Below are positions 57,345-64,000 of a DNA stretch of 64,000 nt, piece after piece. The notes beneath the pieces are model-generated. The model saw nothing but the letters and a program-made list of their open reading frames with translations, made no database searches and was not told where the DNA came from. The stretch is from Lutraria lutraria (Eukaryota; Mollusca; Bivalvia; Venerida; Mactridae): contig OZ026842.1 of the NCBI GenBank assembly GCA_964023205.1, positions 6,672,408 to 6,736,407 on the forward strand. The letters run 5' to 3'. How positions within the stretch are numbered: position 1 is the stretch's first letter; every line of letters starts with the position of its first letter. A program made the translations under genes and the position numbers.

Positions 57345-57625
57345 GTTTAAAGTCCCATTAGCTTTTTGCTATATATAGAAAATATATGCAAAAAACAAGC
57401 AATTGCTGATATTATCCCAAGATAATAATTACCGAGGACACAGCTGTTCTATAAATAGTATTTTTTCAATGATATTGAAAAAAATATGATAGTAGTTTCG
57501 GAAACTTTTTCTTGCTATAAAGTATGCACAGGAGGAAAACATCCCGGATTCCTCTGTTACAGGACAAACAGAAACTATCACGACCAATAAATATAAGCTT
57601 ATGGGACTTTAATTGGTCATATTTC
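57345..57625. repeat. Dispersed repeat, second copy of the 53875 family
   Basis: AAAGTCCCATTAGCTTTTTG to CGACCAATAAATATAAGCTT; shorter than the first copy by an internal deletion after ATAATAATTACCGAGGA. Confidence 0.85.
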
Positions 57626-58261
57626 ATGCGCACCAAGCGAGTGACAGCAATTGAAAGCTGAACTATTGTTCAATTAAAAAAAAAAAAAACATAAAAAGAA
57701 CAACATCGAAATAGACATTAAATCAGTTTATAATTACATACAGATCTTGCTCAGTGATCATCATTTATTCATAGAAATTAATTGCTACCCATGTCAACAC
57801 TTAAAAACCACCATGTCAATATTATTGTAACAACCGAACTACAAACTACTGAATATCTGAAACATGTATTAAAGAAAAAGTCTGGATTACCTGCCCTTTA
57901 CACTACATGATTGAGTCATACTGATATGTTGCATAGTGTATGCCTTTTTGACGATTTTTATTGTGTGGGTGGGGGGGGGGGGCGCAATTGTCCAGATCCA
58001 ACGTTGAGCATCAAAGGAGGAAAAATCACACTCCTGATGCATGTTATCGGGTCAGTATTACAAAAAAAAGAAATTAATAACATGCTACATAATACATTAA
58101 TAAACACATTCAAACAACAAATTATCACAATGTTGGTAAGTTGGAATGGTTCAATGTTACAAAAACATGATAAATGGTCACAGATTTTCAGAAACAATAA
58201 AAACATAAAAAGCACCACTTGATGAATTTGGATTTCTAAATAAGAATCTTCTTTATCACCA
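57626..58261. other. Non-coding, intergenic
   Basis: No gene supported. Includes an A run (57678-57690) and a G run (57968-57982). The frame at 57911 lacks any family resemblance. Confidence 0.6.
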
Positions 58262-58437
58262 TGTACAGAACAACCTCTCTAGAGCGGCCCTCTCTTGAGC
58301 AACAACCCTCTACAACAGCACGACTTTCCCACTGCTCGATTTAACAATAAATATAACCCTTCTAGTGCAACAACCTCTCAACAACAACATAATTTTGCAA
58401 CACTCGATGGGTACTGCTCTGGAGAGGTTGCCCGGTA
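58262..58437. mobile_element. ACAGTGCAACCTCTC element, copy
   Basis: Left TGTACAGAACAACCTCTCTA, right CTGGAGAGGTTGCCCGGTACA-type end; interior GTGCAACAACCTCTCAACAA. Confidence 0.78.
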
Positions 58438-58532
58438 CATGAACAAGAAGAACGTACATGTGATTATTTTGTGAACGGAACTATAAGTAGATGTTTACAA
58501 TAAAGTCAAGCTACATGCTTATTTTCACATAT

Positions 58533-58702
58533 ACAGTCAAATGGTCTCAAACCTATGAACAAAACTACCCTCTCAAAAGACACAATGTGGCCTTTAATGA
58601 CAGTAGGCCTTTATTTGGAGGTCAGTTACTTCTGAATGATCTTTGCAGTTTTTTTAAAGAATAGCCTTAATTTACAGGGCGGCCTTCATAAGTTTGACTG
58701 TA
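58533..58702. mobile_element. TACAGTCAAACCTGTG foldback element, copy
   Basis: TACAGTCAAATGGTCTCAAA at the left and AAGTTTGACTGTA at the right. Confidence 0.78.
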
Positions 58703-58721
58703 TGATTATTTCAGTATCAGT

Positions 58722-58799
58722 TCGAGGGTTCAGCGCAACAGTGTCGTAACTCATATTGAAATAAGAGCAAGTTACGACAGTGTTGCACTGAGCCCTCAA
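58722..58799 (+). repeat. 78-bp hairpin element, copy 8
   Basis: TCGAGGGTTCAGCGCAACAG arm, loop CATATTGAAATAAGAGC, arm GTTGCACTGAGCCCTCAA. This copy lies outside CEP295, between the two genes. Confidence 0.95.
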
Positions 58800-60150
58800 T
58801 TTGTTACAATTGATTAACATACAAAGTATGTGGATATTTGGATAGTAATTAATCCCCAATTATCCTTCAGAAATGATTATGCAGCTTTTGTTTTTAAAAC
58901 TATCCCCACACTTTCTGAGAACAAGAGGTGCTCAAAAAAGGTGCCCCGACAGCGTCAATAGATGAGGGGGACTAAAAAAATCGAAAAAAATGTGACTCAT
59001 CAAATTAACTTAACAATCATCAAATCATATTCAATTTGCAAAAAATCATTAAAAAAATTGAAACAAAACCTGAAAATAAAACTTATTTATAATAAATTTA
59101 TTTAGAAGTATCTAGAAAACCAGTCAGTTAAAACAGCCATGAGAAATGTACATGTATTATAGACAAACACAGTGTAGCCTTTCCCATGAGAATTCATACA
59201 CAAACAAGTAAATACCATGATACTGACAGGACAGAATGAATTGTTATATAATTATTAGAAAATTAATATAAGTTCAAAGTGAAATAAATAGGTTCATGAG
59301 TGGCAAGCAATCGCATAATAATCTATTGAAAAATGGACGGGAAACTCTTTCATTTAGAGAGAACACAAGGTATCATATTTTACTGAATCAGGGGCCACAA
59401 AATTCAAGCGTGCTATAAGGAAATTTGCTGGTTATCAAACTTGGCCTACATTTTGTTTTTGTAAATATTGGCCCTTAAAATATTTTGACTGAGTTTGATG
59501 AAGACAGACTGGGTGCTATTCTACTTGGGAGAGTTGATGACTATTGTGGGCACTGCCTGCTGGCCACAGACATTCACATAATTTCAAGTTCAATCAAGAC
59601 ATACAAAAAAAACATAAAATACTGCTTTGATATGTAACTCAAGTTATGTAAAATGGTCCTCATAAATTCAGTAAAAAAAATAAAACAATAAAAACACTTT
59701 CAATTCACAATAATATAAATCAGTTTACGTAAAATGACAAGAAAATTTCAAGCTTCCATCCAATTTAATCCTCACATTGTCCCAATCACGTCGTTCTAGG
59801 CACGGCTAGGTCCAAATCTCAACCTGTGAACAAAGGCCAATACTGAGAAAGATATAATGTGACTTTTATTGACAGGTGACCTTAATGCAAATGTCATAAA
59901 AACACTGGGACTACGGTGATATGTAATTTTTGTTCAACAAAAATATGGCAGTGAGACATGATTGAGATACGCTAGATTTGTACCTGATATTAAATATTTT
60001 AAAAATTGGTACACTTCATATAAACCAGCTATCTATCATCATTTTCCACTGTCAGAATGTCATGAGTGTTAATACATAAATTATTACACAGGGTTCATAA
60101 AATGATGTACAATAATGCATCTGTAGTACAGGCAACTCTTGATGTGGCAA
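58800..60150. other. Intergenic, no gene supported
   Basis: Minus-strand bases about 59500-59570 carry a short frame (ECLWPAGSAHNSHQLSQVE) without splice support, probably repeat-derived. A partial TACAGTCAAACCTGTG fragment lies at 59820-59895. Confidence 0.5.
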
Positions 60151-60164
60151 ACTTGAGACAATCA

Positions 60165-60410
60165 ATAAGGCCATCCTCAAAAAATATTTTGTTAGCTGTA
60201 ATGCCTAAATACCTACTCACAAAAAAGCCACAACCCAACTTTTTTGGCCTCCGAGGTAAAAAGATAAATAAAAAATAGCATTCTGACATATATTTTGAGT
60301 TCAATATAAAATTCATATTGTAAAAAAAATAAATCCTACTACCTACCCACTGACAAATCTCTGGGTAGGGTTACCACATAAAAAAACATTTTTAAGAATG
60401 GCCCAATTTT
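60165..60410. mobile_element. GGCCATCC foldback element, copy
   Basis: AAGGCCATCCTCAAAAAATA to ACATTTTTAAGAATGGCCC. Interior ACCTACTCACAAAAAAGCC, TAGCATTCTGACATATATTT. Confidence 0.82.
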
Positions 60411-60757
60411 TTTTTCATGGTAATGTCCAAACAATCTTGCTTTTGCTTTTTCTGCTTCTTTGTTTATACGAAATTAAACCAGTAAAGATATTTTTTTAAT
60501 TTTATGGAAATAATTTTGAATTTGCATTTTTTCTGCTTTTTGCACATATAGAATTCAAATGGCCAAGACAAATTTTTATTAAAAACAAGTATTTTCTCTG
60601 GTCCCGCAAATTTCGTCAAATCAAGAGTTGACTGACTTTACATGTATCTTAAAAAATAACTGATAATGTCATGTTTAAAAAAATTTGACACAAAAATAAA
60701 ACTAGCTTATAAGCATGAAGTGACATTTTATAAATAATTTTCAATACAATCAAATAT

Positions 60758-60910
60758 GAGGTCAAAAGTCACCCTTTCGAAAGATATAACATGGCCTTTA
60801 TTAACAGGTGGCCTTTATTTGGTGGATATTTTTTACTAAATAGTCGATGGCAGTTTATAAAAAATGGCCTTTATTCGGCGGTGGTTGCCAACACAGGTTT
60901 GACTGCACAT
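60758..60910. mobile_element. TACAGTCAAACCTGTG element, truncated on the left
   Basis: Contains TGGCCTTTATTAACAGGTGG and ends AACACAGGTTTGACTGCA. Confidence 0.75.
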
Positions 60911-61778
60911 CTAAAATAGAACATTGTTCCCTATACTTTGGTCATGTACATGTATCAATTTTACAACCTGCTAAAAATTTGTCACAGATAATTAGTCATG
61001 GAATGTATACATAATAGAACATCACAGTAAACTGTCAAACATGGGCTGAAATTTATTCAGTACTCCAATTTTAAATCTCTTCTCACAAGATTTTTTTCCC
61101 CATAAATAACAAAACGAATGTGAACATTAATAGCGCAAGGAAATGATTTCCCTATAGTGAGTCTAAATATTTTCTTCTGGATATATAAATTTGTAAAATT
61201 GTTTTCTACTTGTTACTTCTGGATATAGGACAGGCATAAAAGAGTTTGTTCGTTTCTGGATACATGTTCATTGAAAATAGGGTAGGTAGGTAGGTAGGGA
61301 ATTTTTTCACAATATTTTTGTTATAAGTCTTAAAAGTGTGTTAAGGCCAAAAAATTTAATATCGGATGTACTGTAACCAGAAACAAACATTATGCCTTAT
61401 CAGTCAGCAGCAAGAATTTCTATGTTTAAGTCTGAAATAGGTCACTAAACTCACAACTCAATTTAAAATTTGTCCATTTATCAAGTTATAAAAGGATTAC
61501 AGACCTTAATACAAGCATTCATTTCTAACCATTAAACTCTGTAATTCAATAATATATTATTATTTAATATATTTTTGATAAGAGTAAAACATTTCAGAAT
61601 CTGCATTCAAGCCAAACTATTAACAATATTTATTTCTACTTGTTGCAAACTTTCATGATGGTCAGATATTAGTTAAGAACAAAAATGAGATTCAAGATTT
61701 TAGACAAATCTCAGGCTTTGACCAAAATTTCTCTTCTTGTCGTTTTTAAATCTCTGATGCAAACAAAAATAGATGGTT

Positions 61779-61978
61779 NNNNNNNNNNNNNNNNNNNNNN
61801 NNNNNNNNNNNNNNNNNNNNNNNNNNNNNNNNNNNNNNNNNNNNNNNNNNNNNNNNNNNNNNNNNNNNNNNNNNNNNNNNNNNNNNNNNNNNNNNNNNNN
61901 NNNNNNNNNNNNNNNNNNNNNNNNNNNNNNNNNNNNNNNNNNNNNNNNNNNNNNNNNNNNNNNNNNNNNNNNNNNNNN
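61779..61978. other. Assembly gap of 200 N
   Basis: Exactly 200 unknown bases, the usual placeholder for a gap of unknown size. It lies downstream of the last DUF229 exon found and could hide its final exon. Open frames crossing it are meaningless. Confidence 0.99.
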
Positions 61979-61994
61979 GTGCATCTTAGGGCCA

Positions 61995-62230
61995 AACATT
62001 CTCTAGTTATTTGTTGGACAAGGTTTTTGTGATGAAGGTCACTGTGACCTTGAACTTTGACATACTGACCTCAAAATCAATATGTGATGACCAATCCCCA
62101 ATCAAATCTGAGGAGCTATGGCCAAATCGTTCTCTAGTTAAGGTCTGGTTAAAAACCGACAGACAGCCTGACCGACATGTCCAAAGCAATATATCGTTGT
62201 AACTTCTTTTTTTTTACCTTTCACATGCTT
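61995..62230. repeat. Fragment of a long dispersed repeat
   Basis: AAGGTCACTGTGACCTTGAA, TATGTGATGACCAATCCCCA and AACCGACAGACAGCCTGACC are typical of animal repeat-derived sequence. Adjoins the assembly gap, which may have been caused by this repeat. Confidence 0.5.
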
Positions 62231-62401
62231 CCAAGGGCAAAAAAAGCAAGTAAAAGGAAACAAATAATTTTTCATCAATGGAAGTCTCACAGTTTTCAAA
62301 AAAAGATTTTACAAAAAGCTGTTTGAATCTCAAAAATTAATCCTTTTTTTATTAATATGAAAACCACTAGAAAAGTACAAATGAAATTTTCAATTTCTCA
62401 C

Positions 62402-62539
62402 CTGAATAGTGCTTTCATACACTCCTTTGTTAGGCAGCGTTTCTATGGTAACCTGAAAGTGGGCGTGGTCAACCATAATATCGCTGGTGAAATTAGCGAC
62501 TCTATTATCGCTATCCCTGGATTTCTGAAACATCAAAAC
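62402..62539 (-). CDS. DUF229 family protein, next exon towards the 3' end
   Basis: Forty-six codons in phase 0 at both ends: acceptor TCTCTTCAG, donor GTGAGA on the minus strand. It encodes VLMFQKSRDSDNRVANFTSD then HAHFQVTIETLPNKGVYEST. The FQVTIET.P..G.YE.T pattern is the C-terminal beta-rich part of DUF229 proteins. In the family about 20-40 more residues, usually ending in cysteines, follow. I did not find that last exon; it may lie in the assembly gap at 61779-61978 or further left. Confidence 0.82.
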
Positions 62540-62631
62540 CTGAAGAGAAATAAATAAACGTATCAATAAATGATATCAGGAAAAATTTGGTGTGGCAGAC
62601 TTTATTGAAAATAATTTTTTTATAATAATAC

Positions 62632-62868
62632 TAGGAGGCGAGGGTCATGTGTCCTGTGGTTAGTGTGCTGGAATTGTAACCCGGCGACCACTTCCGATCA
62701 GAGCTATGGAAGGTCACACCATCTCTGAAAGCTTGACCAAAAAATCGAGAAGTTGCCTGCTCCTTATATAGAAGAGTATATTGGTATTGGTTAGAATACA
62801 GTTCAGGAAAACTCAAGTTAGGTGAATCAGCCGCCATAGAAATATCGTCGAAAAGCAGAAACATTATA
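62632..62868 (+). mobile_element. tRNA-derived SINE in the DUF229 intron
   Basis: Head GTCCTGTGGTTAGTGTGCTG and CCCGGCGACCACTTCCGATC, body GAGAAGTTGCCTGCTCCTTA, GGTATTGGTTAGAATACAGT, tail CATAGAAATATCGTCGAAAA. Confidence 0.78.
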
Positions 62869-63252
62869 AATGACATGAAGCATGGATATGACCATGTATA
62901 TTAAACTTCAATTAATGAGGTAATGACCCTTAAAATGACATTTGGACTCTTGAAATTTGCAAAATAAGGTTTTTGACTCTTGAGAATTGGAGCCAAAGGG
63001 TCAAATTTACTATTACATTAATAGGAAATTTTGTTGACTCTTTACATTTATATCAGCTAAGAGTAATTTTGACCCCTTACTTTTAAAGTAGGAAGCACCC
63101 TGTAATATATTCATAATTTCATTAACATTATATAACCTGCTATTTGTTGAAGTTGTACAGCACCTTTTGGATCCTAAGTACAGATATGAATAATTTATAT
63201 AGACAGTTTCATGGCCATGCATAAACAATGTATAAATGGATTATAAGCAGTT

Positions 63253-63490
63253 GTAAGGCCATCCTTAAAAAATCTTGGGTTGCAGTTGAGCGACAATAAC
63301 TTTTAACAGTGTGTAGGTAGGTAGTGACCAAATTAAATTTTTGTTCTCAAAACAAAAAGCAGGATTATTTATAAAACAATTTTGGGGGGGGGGGGGGATA
63401 AAAAATTGCTAAAAATATTTGTTGGTTACAGGAATTTGAATAAGTCGGATGTGTTACCGCAAACAAAATATTTTTGAAGAATGACCTTAC
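63253..63490. mobile_element. GGCCATCC foldback element, copy
   Basis: GTAAGGCCATCCTTAAAAAA to TTTTTGAAGAATGACCTTAC. Contains a G run (63383-63397). It ends about 50 bases from the DUF229 exon. Confidence 0.83.
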
Positions 63491-63541
63491 TAAAACAAGC
63501 ATTGAAATTTGAAGTGAAAGATGATGATAGTTCATTTGTAC

Positions 63542-64000
63542 CTTTTCATTCGGGACAAGTAAAAACGCATGCACCAAACTCTGGTATTTCAGTTCAGCGC
63601 ATAACTGTCTCTGAGATTCTGTCTCCTTATTTAAAAACTGTACAAGAGCATTCACAGATTTTTGTACATGTTTATCACTGGAATCCAATTCCACTTGCTT
63701 TAAACATGTACACCAATGCATTTGTATTTGAGCGTCAGAGCAAGTACGACTTGGCGGCACAGGTCGTAACAAACTCAGACCACGCTGACTAACTTTCTGC
63801 GGAGATTTTGTCCTCTCAATATCAAGTATATCCAATAACGTTTCATGAATATCAAATGGTGTGGCCAATTTATCTGCATTTTTCACAAGATTTTCATAAA
63901 CATTCGGATACTTCTGTTGGAATTTCTTCGGTAAAGCGAGAGACATAAATGGAAGTCTTTCTTCCATTTTTCCTTGGACTGTCTTTCTGACACGACTGTA
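63542..64000 (-). CDS. DUF229 family protein, penultimate visible exon (runs off the window)
   Basis: The minus-strand frame reads YSRVRKTVQGKMEERLPFMS, then KKFQQKYPNVYENLVKNADK and LATPFDIHETLLDIL. The QGxxEERLPFM block and the LATPFDIHETLLDIL block are hallmarks of DUF229, an alkaline-phosphatase/sulfatase-fold family expanded in invertebrates; its substrate is not established. After these blocks come cysteines (RTCSDAQIQMHWCTC) and a helix ending LVPNEK. The exon ends at a GTACAA donor, phase 0, weaker than consensus but giving a frame-true join to the next exon. The gene is tail-to-tail with CEP295. The open frame past the donor is intron. Confidence 0.9.

Noticed and set aside
59505..59570. 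Minus-strand frame ECLWPAGSAHNSHQLSQVE, or the alternative frame NVCGQQAVPTIVINSPK, as a last DUF229 exon
   Set aside because: No acceptor in phase, no DUF229 C-terminal pattern, and it looks like a fragment of a dispersed repeat.
61685..62032. Open frames through 61779-61978
   Set aside because: They cross 200 unknown bases.
63481..63792. Plus-strand frame of 103 residues
   Set aside because: It is the antisense shadow of the DUF229 exon, which has clear family motifs on the minus strand.

Overview
The window looks like nuclear DNA of a marine invertebrate, most likely a bivalve mollusc. It is AT-rich, with long introns and GT-AG splice sites. It carries tRNA-derived SINEs with a bivalve-type central (Meta-like) domain and many short foldback elements. 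The taxon is inferred from gene family and repeat content, not from a diagnostic sequence.

The main gene is an ortholog of the centriole assembly protein CEP295 (KIAA1731 in human). It runs on the plus strand from an ATG at 17027 to a stop at 55226. I can follow 23 coding exons whose phases all agree; together they give 6,858 bp and 2,285 residues (human is about 2,600). One further exon (52676-52748) looks like an alternative that changes the C terminus. The first 260 residues match the conserved CEP295 N terminus closely. The middle is long, Ser/Thr-rich and probably disordered, with a repeated LSQY-type short motif. The exon at 41363 carries a segment resembling the start of an ALMS motif.

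At the right end, on the minus strand and tail-to-tail with CEP295, are two consecutive exons (62402-62539 and 63542-64000) near the 3' end of a DUF229 (alkaline-phosphatase/sulfatase-like fold) gene. Its 5' part lies beyond the window. Its last exon was not found; a 200-base assembly gap (61779-61978) lies where it could be.

From 1 to about 17.0 kb there is no gene I can support, only a possible small cysteine-rich exon near 3.47-3.63 kb. This region holds a 36-bp minisatellite, a 42-bp repeat and dispersed elements. The introns hold most of the remaining sequence. Their repeats include eight copies of an exactly 78-bp hairpin, a large family bounded by TACAGTCAAACCTGTG, a GGCCATCCTTAAAAAAT foldback family, CAGGG-ended elements with 5-, 6- and 8-bp target duplications, several nested insertions, and a SINE whose internal segment has grown into a 1.2-kb array.
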